This document shows positions 22,501 through 34,131 of a DNA stretch of 64,000 nt, one piece after another. The stretch's first letter is position 1. Each line of letters starts with the position of its first letter. The notes beneath the pieces are model-generated. The model was not told the origin of the DNA and searched no databases. It saw only the letters and a program-made list of their open reading frames with translations. The stretch is taken from the NCBI GenBank assembly GCA_032718475.1, contig JAUCBJ010000128.1, forward strand, positions 1-64,000. Direction: 5' to 3'. A program made the position numbers and the translations under genes. The DNA comes from Nemertoderma westbladi (lineage: Eukaryota > Xenacoelomorpha > Nemertodermatida > Nemertodermatidae).

Positions 22501-25500
22501 AAGTCAATCCAGTAAACCAAGTCCACAGCGAGTGTCCACAATAAATAACTTAAATTCAACACCAATGGCTACATTAAATTATGTGTCAACCACTGGTGCA
22601 CCATCTGGTTATAGAGGGACCAGCAGAACTAGGGGAGGTGGAAATCGACCTTTTAGGCCTGCTTCAGCTTCAGCACATGGACCTGACCCATCCACACGAT
22701 CAAACGATCCTATGAAGTCCCCAGAACCAGTTCAAGGAACTTCTAATGGAGCAGGCTATAAAGAGGAAAATACATCCACAATTCCAAAGCGAGTATTAAA
22801 TTGTTCTTATTGTGAACTAGAAGGACATACAATATCCCATTGCTCAAAGTTTAATCATTTGGACATTATCCATAAGGTGGCATGGTACCACAGTGGGGAT
22901 GTATGTCACTATTGTGTGGAAAGGGGGCATAGGAATACTGTCTGCCCAAAATATTCAAAAATAACACGCAAACCAATCTGTGAGCATTGCCAAGGTGCTC
23001 ACCACTCTGTCCTTCATTGGATTCTTGGTTATATAGAGGATACCAAGAAATCAGCTAAAATTAAAACATTTAGGAGTGAATTGGTTTCAAGTAATTCCAT
23101 GGCTGAGATTCCAATTTCAGCTGAAACAAATAAATCTGGTACATATAGTATCACAAATCATGATGTGACAATATTGCGTTGTGATAAGCAATCGCATATT
23201 AATATGGAGATGTGGTTGTCTGTAGTACCCGTAACTATTGACATAAATGACAAACGTCTTAGTACTTTTGCCTTGCTGGATTCAGGTTCAACTCATACAG
23301 TTTTGCATGCTAAGGTATTGCAGTTCATGAATGAAGTTCCGGATTCCCAATCTTTGATGACAATCAAAGAGGTATTATCAATTAGTGTGCATCCTATTGC
23401 TTCGATAGCTTGCTCTATTAGGCCTTTAAAAGGTCGCCCCGCAGTAGATGAAACATTTATTACTAAAGTTTCTAACACTTTGGTGTTAGACAACCTTCAA
23501 CAGACAAGAGTCCCAGATCTGGCAAGTATAGATTTGTCAGCATATCCAGATTTCCAGCCATATCTGGATCAACTAGTTCCTTCAGGTATTGAGTTACCAG
23601 AAGTTACTATAATCATAGGTCGGGATGCTGGTTACATTCATGAACATGCAATAGTTCAAGAAACAAGAGAAGGCCCTACTATTGTGCATACACCATTTGG
23701 GTATGCCTTAGTGGGACCAATTCCATCTGTTAAAGTGAATTGTGAAATCAGGCATCTTGAAATATCCAGTTATGATTGGGTGTCTGTAGTTAAACAACAA
23801 TTAGGTTTGGAAGGTTATACTAATGATGACAATCAGGTTCTGAAACCAATGTCCAACGCTAAGGATGAGGAAACCGTCTTATCACGGAGCGATGAACGAG
23901 CATTATCCATACTTAAGGAAACAACTACCTTAGATAATGGTCGGTATACTGTAGGAATGCTCTGGAATCAAAATCCTCCTCAATTAATAAATAACTATCC
24001 ATTGGCGAAGCGTCGACTGGATGGCTTAATACGTCGTTTAGAAAAGTATCCAGCCAAATATCAACAATATCATAATCAATTGTTAGATTATGAAACTGCA
24101 GGATATGCAGTAAAGTTATCATTGGAAGAATTTAAAACACATTCACCACAAACTTATTACCTACCTCATCATCATGTTGAACATGATAGTAAACCTGGTA
24201 AGATCCGCATAGTTAATGATGCGGCAGCCATCTATAAAGGGATGTCATTGAACTCCCAATTATTAGATGGTCCACCACAAATTATACCCCTCATTGGAGT
24301 ATTAATACGTATTCGTTTAGGGAGCATTGCTTTCTGTTGCGATATAGAGGCAATGTTCCACCAGATTGGTGTAACTAGGGAGGACTCCGACAGCCTTCGG
24401 TTTCTATGGAAGCCACCTAAGGGTGATATGGTTGTCTATAAAATGGTTCGACACCCATTTGGAGCGCGTGATTCACCTTGCATAGCAGGTAACACTGTTA
24501 AACAGTGTGGGAAAGACCATAATGACTTATTTGTTTCTGATGTTGCTAGAGTTATTGATGAGTCATTTTATGTTGATGATGGTCTACCATCAGTTGACTC
24601 AGTGGAAGAGGCCACTCAATTAGCGCATGACCTAATTGATTGTCTATCCTTAGGGGGTTTTAATCTTAGAAAATTCCAGTCAAACAGTAAAGAGTTTCTG
24701 GCTTCCATGGCTTCAGATGCTCTCAGTCCTAAAGTTGATCTAGACCTTGACCACTTGCCAGTGACTAGAGCCCTTGGTGTGGTTTGGGACCCACAAGCTG
24801 ATATATTTACCTTTGATGTGAAGGTTAAACAACGTCCTTATACTAAAGCAGGTTGTCTTAGTAAGTTTGCGTCAACATATGATCCTCTGGGGTTCCTTGC
24901 ACCATTTCTAGTTCAGGGTAAACTAATAATACAGTCTATCTGGAGAGCAGGGTGTGACTGGGATGATAAAATCCCAATGGAACTGCAAAGAGCGTGGATA
25001 AAGTGGGAGAATCAACTTCCTCTTCTTAATGATGTAGAGATAGACCGCCTCCTGCGGCAAGATCTTCCATCTAGTTGCAACTATCAATTGCACTTGTTTT
25101 CTGATGCCTCTGATTATGCATATGGGGCTGTGGCATATATACGTGCTGAGTATAATAGGGATGTACGTGTAAACATATTATACTCAAAGAGTCGTATTGT
25201 TAATATGGCTTCAATTACTTCTACACCTCGACTAGAGTTAGAAGCCGCCGTATTACTGACAGACATCATTGTGATGCTGCGACTTGAGTTGCATCTCGGT
25301 GATGTACCAGAATATTTCCATACTGATTCTACAGTAGTATTAGGGTATATTCGTAACCCTACATGTGTTTTGAAACGCTATGAAGCAACCCGTGTTAATA
25401 AAATTGTCTTGAGAACTACTCCTAACTCTTGGCATCATGTACCAGGAGTTTTAAACCCGGCTGATGATATCAGTCGTGGATTATCCGTCAAGAACTTGCT

Positions 25501-26716
25501 AAATAAATCCCTTTGGTGGCATGGCCCACCATACCTTACGGATTTACCATCCACTTGGCCACGGCCAATTACCGACATTGATATTCCTACAGGGGATAAT
25601 AATCCTGAGGTTAATTTATCCAATTTTGATCCGGGGGTCTATGTTGGTAACATTAACACCCTAGGACTAACTTCTTTAGATCGGCTGATCTATGAAGAGG
25701 GGGCTATCTGCCATGAGGGGGCAGATACATGCAACTTACAGTGTGCATATGTTGCAAACCTCTCATCTAGCATTGTCTATGACTGCGAGAATGAGACATG
25801 GCGCTCTGTAGTTGACTTAGACATCAATGACAAAGATGACGTCACGCTAGAAAATGATCATCTAGCACCCATTGAGATAAATCTTCACAAAATTAACTTA
25901 GCTAAGGATATGTCTATTGATGATAGACTTAAGTATTTCATCAATAAATATTCATCCTGGTATTTGCTGTGTTTACTTACAGCGTGGCTTATACGGTTGT
26001 TTGATTGGCATGTCTGGTGCCTCGGAGTCAAACAAAAGAAAGTATTAGAAACCGAAATGAGCGTAAATGCACGTGTGACAATTGCAGAATTGCGTAAATC
26101 TGGCTCATGTATCTTGCGTTATGTTCAGAAACAGACATTTAGTAAGGAATATGAATGCCTTAAGAGAGGTCATTCAGTCCCAATAAATAGTAAATTACGT
26201 AACTTAGTACCACATATAGATACAGATGGTTTAATTCGAGTTTCCAGTCGTATAAACGCATCTAATAAGCCTTATACAACTGCAAATCCAATCATTCTGC
26301 CAGCGCGCCATCCAGTGACCTCAGCGATTATTCGTTATACACACACTAGAATGGGTCACTTAGCAACCAATGCAACTCTGTCAGAAATTAGGCGGAAGTA
26401 TTGGATCATTGCTGGACAGAGTCAAGTACGACAAATTATAGGGAAATGTTATCGCTGTAAACAAACACGCGCAAAACCAATGACACAAATTCAGGCTAAT
26501 TTGCCTGAAACCAGAATACAACCATACCACCCACCTTTTGAACATAGTGGGTGTGATATGTTTGGTCCTTACACTTTAGAGCGGAGAGCAACACGTTCTA
26601 CTTTGTATGACATTCGTTATGGCATGATATTTACATGTCAAGTAACTCGTGCCGTACACCTGGACCTTGCAGCAGATGCATCATCTGATGCATTCATTAA
26701 TTGTTTACGTCGCTGA
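19598..26716 (+). pseudogene. BEL/Pao gag-pol polyprotein, truncated in integrase by LINE
   Basis: One uninterrupted frame of about 2370 codons. I place the start at ATG 19598 (MSAPGAESS) because the frame upstream has only a TTG. Domains are numbered from 19553: a long disordered N-terminus with a coiled coil near 320-390, the gag core (LPKMEVPKFNGEASGYINF) from about 779 and zinc knuckles CSYCELEGHTISHC (about 1084) and CHYCVERGHRNTVC (about 1118) with CEHCQGAHHSVLH after them. The aspartic protease FALLDSGSTHTVL lies near 1240. RT includes IEAMFHQIGV (about 1598) and the catalytic YVDD (about 1673); RNase H has FSDASDYAYGAVA (about 1846). The integrase zinc region HTRMGHLATN...CYRCKQ begins near 2263. 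The frame stops in TGA at 26714, whose last two bases belong to the inserted LINE. All catalytic motifs before that point look intact. Confidence 0.95.
26703..26714. repeat. 12-bp target duplication of LINE, left copy
   Basis: gtttacgtcgct at 26703-26714 is repeated exactly at 28204-28215, flanking the LINE body. This is typical of target-primed reverse transcription. Confidence 0.95.
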
Positions 26717-28203
26717 GCAACAGGTATGAGGCTCTTGCCTCTGAGGCGGCAGATCACTGTGAGGGCTATACTGCCTTTACAGAAGCAGTTAAGTTAGCAG
26801 CTGCAGAAACAGTTCCTGTATACCCTCGAAACAGGAAAAGGGCCCCCTGGACTGACAACAAAATTCAGAAGTGCCGAAATGACCTTCATAAGGCGCAGAA
26901 AGAGTCCCGACTCAAACAGACTACAGCGGCCAAGAATGCAGTTAAAGCTGCATCTAGGTCCCTGAACAGGCAGTACTCTGCTAATCTACAGGAGCTAATA
27001 AACCAACAGGTTGATGCCATCAATGATGCTGACGACAGCAGGCAATCATCCCAGGCATGGAAATCGATCAATCTGCTTACTGGGCGGAAAAGCCAACCAA
27101 CCACCAAGGTTAAGGCTGAATCACCAGCCGATCGCCTCAATGGTTGGAAAGCCCACTTTGAAAAGCTCCTCAATAATGACAGGGTATTGCCTGATAACTT
27201 TATAGAAGTAAAAGTGTCTGAGTCTGTACTCCCAGATATTCCCATTGGCGATATCTCCTTTGCAGAAGTGAAGGCTGCTGCAAAGAGCATTAAGACCAAT
27301 CGTGCCAGTGGTGTAGATGGTGTTCCCCCTGAGGTCTTTAAAATACCTGAGTGTTTAAAGCTCATCTATCCCATCATAGTAGACATGTACCGTACAACAA
27401 GAGTCCCACAAGAAATGAAAACAAATAAGTTGGTGCCAGTTCCCAAGAAGGGCAACCTAACACTCTATGGTTCTTTTCGGGGAATCTCATTGATCTCGAT
27501 TGCTGCAAAACTATACAATAGAATTCTATTAAATCGCATCAGGGATCCCATTGAGAGACTGCTACGTGGAAATCAGAATGGGTTCCGTAAAGGTCGTGGG
27601 ACCATGGAGCCCATTTTGGCACTTAGAAGGATAATTGAAGAGTTATCAAAAAAGAAAGACAGGCATCTGGCTGTTATCTTTGTTGACTTCTTCAAGGCCT
27701 TTGATTCAGTCTCTCGCTCACGTATGTTCAGCATACTTTCATTATATGGGATTCCTGATGAAATTATTGCAGCAATCAGATCAGTATACGATGGTTCGAC
27801 AACATTTGTGTCTACTGTTGACGGTGACACAGAACCATTTGAAGTGTTATGGGGCGTCCTCCAAGGAGACACACTTGCACCATTCTTGTTCATTATTGTG
27901 GTTGACCCCAAGCTTGACACTAGAACAAAATCGCCTCCGCTTTGCAGGACATTGCTTTCGCCGTGAGGACCAGCCAGTGCATAATCTTGTACTTTGGCAG
28001 CCTCATGGAGTGAATAAGCATGGAGGACAGCCCATGACTTTCTTGAGACGCATCTTAAAGGACACTGGCCTTAAAGATGCGGATGATCTAGCAAATGTCA
28101 TGGGTGATAGGGAGTTGTGGCGGTGCAATTTTGTTGACAAGCCGGCATAGCATTCTTAAAAATGCAGCTGCAATGCAGCATGCCGATCCTAGTAGTAGTA
28201 GTA
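26715..28203 (+). mobile_element. 5'-truncated, internally deleted LINE
   Basis: A 1.49-kb non-LTR retrotransposon insertion in the integrase region of the inner BEL element, with 12-bp duplications on both sides and a short (tag)n tail (about 28190-28203). It starts after the endonuclease region, carries the RT fingers and palm up to VLQGDTLAPFLF, then jumps to the C-terminal tail domain. RTE-like or Nimb-like relatives seem possible, but I cannot fix the clade. Confidence 0.92.
26716..28150 (+). pseudogene. LINE reverse transcriptase remnant
   Basis: The first frame (26716-27966) encodes the pre-RT linker and RT. It includes KTNRASGVDGVPPEVFK, LVPVPKKGN, RGISLISIAAKLYNRIL, NQNGFRKGRGT, AVIFVDFFKAFDSV and GVLQGDTLAPFLF. 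The next expected block, with the catalytic YADD, is absent. Around 27900-27935 the reading passes to another frame that encodes RLRFAGHCFRREDQPVH, LVLWQPHGVNKHGGQP and DRELWRCNF, the usual C-terminal segment of such proteins, ending in TAG at 28150. The deletion thus removed the active site, thumb and connection, and the copy is dead. The missing 5' part would have encoded an AP-type endonuclease. Confidence 0.9.
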
Positions 28204-28205
28204 GT

Positions 28206-28946
28206 TTACGTCGCTTCACAGGACGTAGAGGTGGAGTATCCCATATGTACTCAGATAATGGCTCAAATTTTGTGGGCGCCGAGTCACAACTGGGATACTA
28301 TAGAGCTTTAGTGAGTGAACCTGGGGTTGCAGATTTTCTTCGTAAAAGTGGTATAGAATGGCACTTTGGAGACCCTTACGCTCCCCACGAACGAGGTTTC
28401 ATTGAACGCCTTATTGGCATAACTAAACAAATTTTAATGTCAACATTGGGTGACCGGCTTGTAACCGAGGATGTGTTAATGACATTCCTCGTTGAAGTAG
28501 AGAATATTCTTAATAGTCGGCCTTTGACAGCATTATCTGACGACGCAAATGATTTTGAGCCACTCACACCCAACCATATTCTCTGTAACAGACCCGCAGA
28601 GAATGCACCAATAGCTGAAACAAATGCTTCAGATTTTGGTAGTCGCCATACTTACCTTCAAACTGAGGTTCTCCGTGACCTTTTTTGGAGAAGATTCAAC
28701 ACGGAATACATTACATTACTCCAAAAGAGACCGCTCTGGAATAAAGTTGAGCGAAACATTCAAGAAGATGACGTTGTTCTTATTACTGACCCCGACAAAC
28801 CTAGGTCCAGATGGTCTTATGGTAGGGTAATATGTACATACCCAGATGCCAATGGGATTGTACGCAATGTGCGTGTGCGTGCCCAGAATGGACATGAATA
28901 TAAACGTCACATTCACTCATTGTGTCTGCTGGAGCAGGCAGAGTAA
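28206..28946 (+). pseudogene. Integrase remainder of inner BEL polyprotein
   Basis: The integrase core resumes inside the second copy of the LINE target duplication, in the frame that continues the upstream polyprotein. It contains YSDNGSNFVGAESQ (second catalytic Asp with the DNG(S/T)NF motif), WHFGDPYAPHERGFIERLIGI with the third acidic residue, and LNSRPLTAL. The BEL/Pao C-terminal region follows (ITLLQKRPLWNKVERNIQEDDVVLI to HIHSLCLLEQAE), with a TAA stop. The first catalytic Asp lies before the LINE, so the two halves of the catalytic core are about 1.5 kb apart in the DNA. Confidence 0.93.
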
Positions 28947-30215
28947 TGAGGCGATTACAAAGTCTTGTTAGACGTATTTACTTCAACACATTTCGTTTTT
29001 TAAATGTACGTTTAAATTTGTCAACTGTCAGTGGTATGCATCGCTGGCACAAATTAAAAGGTAATAATAAGTTAGTTTAATTAAGCTTTATTAGTATAGG
29101 CCATGTAGAGCTACTAGTAGGGACTGCTAGGGCGCTTACAAGCCCGAAGATAATGTGGGTATGGAGAAAAGGGGCGTTTACAAGCCCAAAGATATGTGGG
29201 TATGGAGAAATGGGGCGTTTACAAGCCCAAAGATATGTGGGTATGGAGAAATGGGGCGTTTACAAGCCCAAAGAAAGATATGTGGGTATATGGAGAAATG
29301 GGGCGTTTACAAGCCCGAAGATATGATAGGGACTTCATATGGGTCACTTAAAAGTACAATAGAAACCCATCAAATAATGGAGATAATGATATGATACAAT
29401 ATGGGCTAAAGGATACAACTAATTGTTGAAGGATGCCTAGCTCATATATACATATATATTGCTCAGATGATTGAATTTGCAAGTTATTTTATATTTATGT
29501 TTATAATGATGAAATATAGACAATTTGATCTTTCGGGCCATACTAAATTCCTTTGGAACCGTTAGCATTAGGATTAACTGCTTAAGTCCATTTTTTTTTA
29601 TTGTGTTCATTACTTAATTTCAAGTAAATCATCTTTACATGTCCTACTACTTGTAGTTTAGAGTTGCCTTTATTATTACAAATTTGTGTATGGTGGTGGG
29701 ATATATTTTGTTTACAAGTGATCTCACAGCTCACAATTTTTGTAAAGTTAATCGAAAACATATTTGTAATTTAAAACGCCAACCATGTGTTTTACACACA
29801 TGAGCCATATGTAGCCTGAAATATTTTTAAATAGATAAAAGACAGTATGGTGATCATTAATCTTGCGCAATACTCCTTTGGAAGTAGTGTGCGATTTATC
29901 TCTTGCGAAATATATTTTATATATTATTTGGGATACTAAAGGAGCTGAGTATTGCTGTGTTGATTCTTATCAGATTTTAATTATATGTTTCTAATCTACC
30001 TATACATCTTGGTCCCATTGTGGCTGGTTGTGGATTCTTAAACGATACCTGACAACCCAATGTCATTGTATGTCCGCCCCTTACATTTAAGGATCTCTAA
30101 ATACTAACTGCTGATTGGGCAACACAGCATATACTTAGAAAGCAATATGTATCCTCGTTTTTATATATTTTGTCATGGTTGGATTTCATTCTACGCCTGC
30201 AAATCCAGAGGGGGC
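28947..30215 (+). other. 3' untranslated region of inner BEL element
   Basis: Noncoding sequence between the integrase stop and the 3' LTR, with no env-like ORF. At 29127-29325 there are about five tandem copies of a roughly 40-bp unit (ggggcgtttacaagccc plus gatatgtgggtatggagaa). The last bases, ccagagggggc (30204-30215), form the polypurine tract adjoining tgtgccgg. Confidence 0.8.
29127..29325 (+). repeat. 40-bp tandem repeat in BEL 3' UTR
   Basis: About five units of gggcgtttacaagccc(a/g)aag plus atatgtgggtatggagaaa. One unit has an extra aaga. The gggc/gccc ends can pair into a short hairpin in each unit. Confidence 0.85.
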
Positions 30216-31007
30216 TGTGCCGGATACTGATCACAATACGATGTATATTAGATAGGTTATACAGTATGTTTTAGCTCGTATAGGTCGTGCCACCGGAAGT
30301 GACACGATGCCCGGGCTGATTCAGGCTTTGTGATAGCAGCTATCTGAGGATAGTAGAACAGGCTATCTATTGGCATTGCTTTTTTACCGCTCTGCTACAT
30401 TTCCTGTTCAGTCAGTAGGTGAGCCTACCGACCGGTAGACTCACTGACAACTGTGCGACATTTATAGCTAGGCTTTGCCTTAGCTTACAGTCTTAAGCTA
30501 AGGGCCTATTTACCCGTAGGTCCGACTGACCGGCTTCTGTTTGCATAGTGCAGCAGTGGTTGGATGTGCTGTCAGGCTGTGTGTGTCTGACATTTTGTCA
30601 GACACGAACTTTATCTGTGAGTTCGCTTGTAGAATATACCGTATGGTATATTTATATTTCTGTATTCGTGCCTTGTCAGTCATTATATTATACGACCTGA
30701 GACCGCAGTAGTTTACATGAGTTTTTTCATATTAGATGGAGTCAGTAGCCTCAGCCTGACAGTCCCCGTAGCTAGCGCGTCTTTATCCATACTTCACCCC
30801 TAGCAATTGCCATCCTTTACCGATCCGCCGATAGGACATTCAGACTCAGGGTCTGACTATTAGACTGCAGACCCCGCGTCTGAATGTTGGACTATCGTTC
30901 CCAGTTATTGGGCCTCAGGATAGTCGGACCAAGCCGACTATCGGACTGTTGTATTTATTTATTGCCAGCGGTCGTTCTACTGTTCTAGTTAGCGGCCATC
31001 CGGCACA
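30216..31007 (+). repeat. 3' LTR of inner BEL element
   Basis: 792 bp, identical by eye to 18327-19125 apart from one substitution (gtccgac(a/t)gacc) and a 7-bp deletion. Followed by the CTGCC duplication. Confidence 0.95.
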
Positions 31008-31012
31008 CTGCC

Positions 31013-31866
31013 GCTGCCTTCGCTGCTTCTGCTTCTGCCGCTGCCTTTGCTGCTTCTGCTTCTGCCGCTGCCGCTACCTTTGCCGCTTCTGCTTCTGCCG
31101 CTGCCGCTACCTTTGCTGCTTCTGCTTCTGCCGCTGCCTTTGCTGCTTCTGCTTCTGCCGCCGTTACTGCTGCTGCTTTTCAGTCCTCTATCTGTTTTTT
31201 CTTTACTTGTTCTTCTTGGACTCTAGTGAGGCGGAGTTTTTCATCAAATTCAGCTTGGTTTGCAGCTAACATTTCCGCATCGATTGCGTCCAACACAAGC
31301 TTGGTTCCTTCACTATTGGGGCGAAGTCCAGACAGTCGTCTCCTCAACTCTTCGTCTCCTAGGAATCGCTGATAGTCTGACAGATAGATGTCAATGGCGT
31401 CTCTAGTTCGCGGCTTCTCTGCTGTTAATTCGCTTTCCACTTCGCTTTCCACTTGAGAAGAAGTGGCGTCGGTTGATTCTTCATAGGTTGGCCGTTCATC
31501 ATAAACCGTATCCGCCATCTTCGCTCCGCGTTCGGGCGTCCGCTCAGCAGTATCCGAACTACTGGAGCTATCGGGCCGCTGAGAACTAGGTTCTAGGCTA
31601 GGATGTTGCTGCTGTTTGACAGCTGCTTCTTGATCCCGCTTGACTTGGGCCCGAGTACCGATGATAGACCTACGTTGTTCTACTAGCCTAGGGTCTGACA
31701 CTATTACTGTAGGGATGGCCTTTTTGACAATAGTAGGTGACTTCGACTTGGATCTAGGATGTTCTATACTTGGATCTGGGTCACTGATCTTTTTAAGACA
31801 CTGTCTAACAGTCATTCTAACACTTTCTAAGAGACTATCCGACAGTGATTGGGTTGTGTCAGACAT
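31013..31866 (-). pseudogene. gag N-terminus of outer BEL element
   Basis: Starts at ATG 31866 (MSDTTQSLSDSLLESVRM). The first 228 codons encode a polar, disordered protein with acidic stretches and a helical segment (EFDEKLRLTRVQEEQVKKK). An in-frame TGA (31182-31180) interrupts it. Beyond the stop the same frame continues as an Ala/Glu/Lys-rich repeat (AAEAEAAKAAAEAEAAK-like), encoded by gctgcttctgcttctgccgc-type units on the plus strand, until the inserted LTR at 31007. The frame resumes beyond the insertion at 18321. Together these pieces are one gag gene broken by a stop, an insertion and a frameshift. Confidence 0.85.
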
Positions 31867-34131
31867 GTTTGTTTGTACAGTTGAATGCCTACTGCTATGA
31901 TTATAGCTAAAGCAAGTCTAGCAATTCAGTATCACTGTTAGCCTAGTAATTAATTACCGATACTGCTACTCAGTGTAGCGTGATATATATATAATATATT
32001 AGAATACCGGTATGCTTATAGTATATATATAAGTATTATTACAGACTAGATTTGTTACAGAGTACCGGTATATAATTTTAGCACAAATATATAAATATAT
32101 AATAGGCCTATCGTGAATACCGGTATGCAGCTTACACTTATAGTATATATAAGTATAATTATGAACTAGAATTAATTACAGAATACCTGTATGATTTCAG
32201 CCCAACTTTATAGAAATAAATGTAATAAGCCTATGGTAAATACCGGTATGCCAATTATTTTAGAATAATTGAATTTCTGAATATTTTAGGGTTACTTGGT
32301 TACTTTAACTCACTTTATTACTGTTATTTAAGCAGTAGACCAACTGATATTGGGACCTAGTTGTTGTATAGCAGGCCTACTATTTATAAATCGTTTGAGT
32401 TGATTTATAATATATATATACCCGTTTAAAATGGGTCTTGTCAATATTTGAAATAAATGTTATTATTTCTGGGGGAGTCACTACACAGAAGCTTTGCGCT
32501 CTCAGTGAAGTGCTACTTATGGGACACTAAAACAGATTATTCTAATTTACCTAAGTTACTTAATACTACAAATTACTTACGATACGGGTGAGATTAATTC
32601 TCTAATTAAAACACAACAAAATATTACGTATGAAATTTTAGGGTAATTTTACAGGAAGTCTACAAACCAGTCTAACAAAGGGTTAGAACTTCTGGTTATT
32701 ACAACGGACAGGGTACTACGGTATTTGAAAATAATAAGTAGTAGTAAATACACTGTGTTGTCCAGATAGGAAAATACCACCGTCTGACGACCTATAGCCG
32801 TATCGCTATAGGTACTACGTTATGTATCACGGAGTGTCCCTACCTAGAAGTTAATTACCACGGTCTACCAGAACCAACGTGCCTATTAACCACTTTACAA
32901 CACAAATATACTGCCTACACACTAATTACCTTCGGAAAGCACTGTACACTAAACCCTAAATTAGGTACAAGTACTGGTACAACAACAATTAGTAGTTAAA
33001 TATACTTGAACAGTTAAAAGAACCACGGCATCTGCTGGAGTGACCGAAGCACAAAGTCACCAGTCTTTTCCTACGCAAAGCAGCCCGTGTAGTACCGGGG
33101 TTAATTTAACTATAACGGTATGTGTAACAAGCACAATTACTGTAGGAATAAACTTGGGGACATGAATGTTGCGAATAATCGCATAAACTCTGAATAATAA
33201 ATATTACGCTACCCGTACAGAATACTCAAACAAAATACAAACCAAACGCTGGCAGACTACCACCAAGCCTAAATAAACTACAGTATGTGCAGATTCCGAA
33301 ACGGTTAGTTAGTATGCGTTCTAACACGGTAGTACGACTTATTCTTTAAGAGGGGATTGACCTTACAGCTATGGCTGCCCCAACTTACTAACTGGCACTT
33401 TATCAGACAAACTCTACACACGCAGCAATCTCTTCAGACCTAATAATAGCTAGACAACAATCCAGCCTACAAAATATCTGGGTAATAACTATTACGGTAC
33501 CTGAACAGACCACACAAACAAACACAGGCCAAAACGCTGGCAGAATACTGTCAAGTCTAAATAAACTACAGTATGTGCAGATTCCAAAATGGTTAGTTAG
33601 TATGCGTTCTAACACGGTAGTACGACTTATTCTTTAAGAGGGGATTGACCTTACAGCTATGGCTGCCCCAACTTACTAACTGGCACTCTATCGGACAAAC
33701 TCTACACACGCCGTAATCTCTCCAAACCCAACAACAATCCGACAACAGTCCGGCCTACAGTTATCTGAACAATCTGAGCAGACTTACACGTCTTCAGCTC
33801 AATATTAACTTACTAGGAAATAAAACTGACAGAAATAGACCTAAGTAAAATCCCAATAAAAACCAGGCGTTCCCGATTTAATATCGAGACCTACCGGTAT
33901 ACAATAATCAAATAGAATAATACTAATGTACTTATACTGGAAGTACCGGTTAGGAAAGTTGGGCCTACGGACCTACAGAAGTACCGGTTCTGGCAGTTGG
34001 ACCTACGGACCTACAGCAGTACCGGTTCTGGCAGTTGGGCCTACTGACCTACAGAAGTACCGGTTCAGGTTTACCGGTCGACCGGTACTTTCAACTTTAT
34101 TGCTTACTGCAATAAAGTCAATAACTGTTAT
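31867..34131 (-). other. 5' leader of outer element with tandem repeats
   Basis: About 2.3 kb of noncoding leader between the 5' LTR and gag. It holds three repeat zones. At 32000-32260 there are roughly 120-bp units each containing ataccggtatg. At about 33220-33770 a unit of about 290 bp is duplicated (gttagttagtatgcgttctaa occurs in both copies). At 33945-34085 there are three to four 44-bp units with gtaccggttctggcagttgg. No ORF is supported. Confidence 0.75.

Larger units (their letters stand above)
18327..31007 (+). mobile_element. Young BEL/Pao LTR retrotransposon, inner layer
   Basis: A 12.7-kb element with LTRs 18327-19125 and 30216-31007 (tgtgccgg...ccggcaca), a CTGCC duplication, one long gag-protease-RT-RNase H-integrase frame and a polypurine tract agaggggg just before the 3' LTR. 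The two LTRs differ by one substitution and one 7-bp indel that I can find. The integrase part of the polyprotein is split by a LINE insertion (26715-28203), so this copy cannot now make a complete polyprotein. It is inserted antisense in the gag gene of the outer element. Confidence 0.95.
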
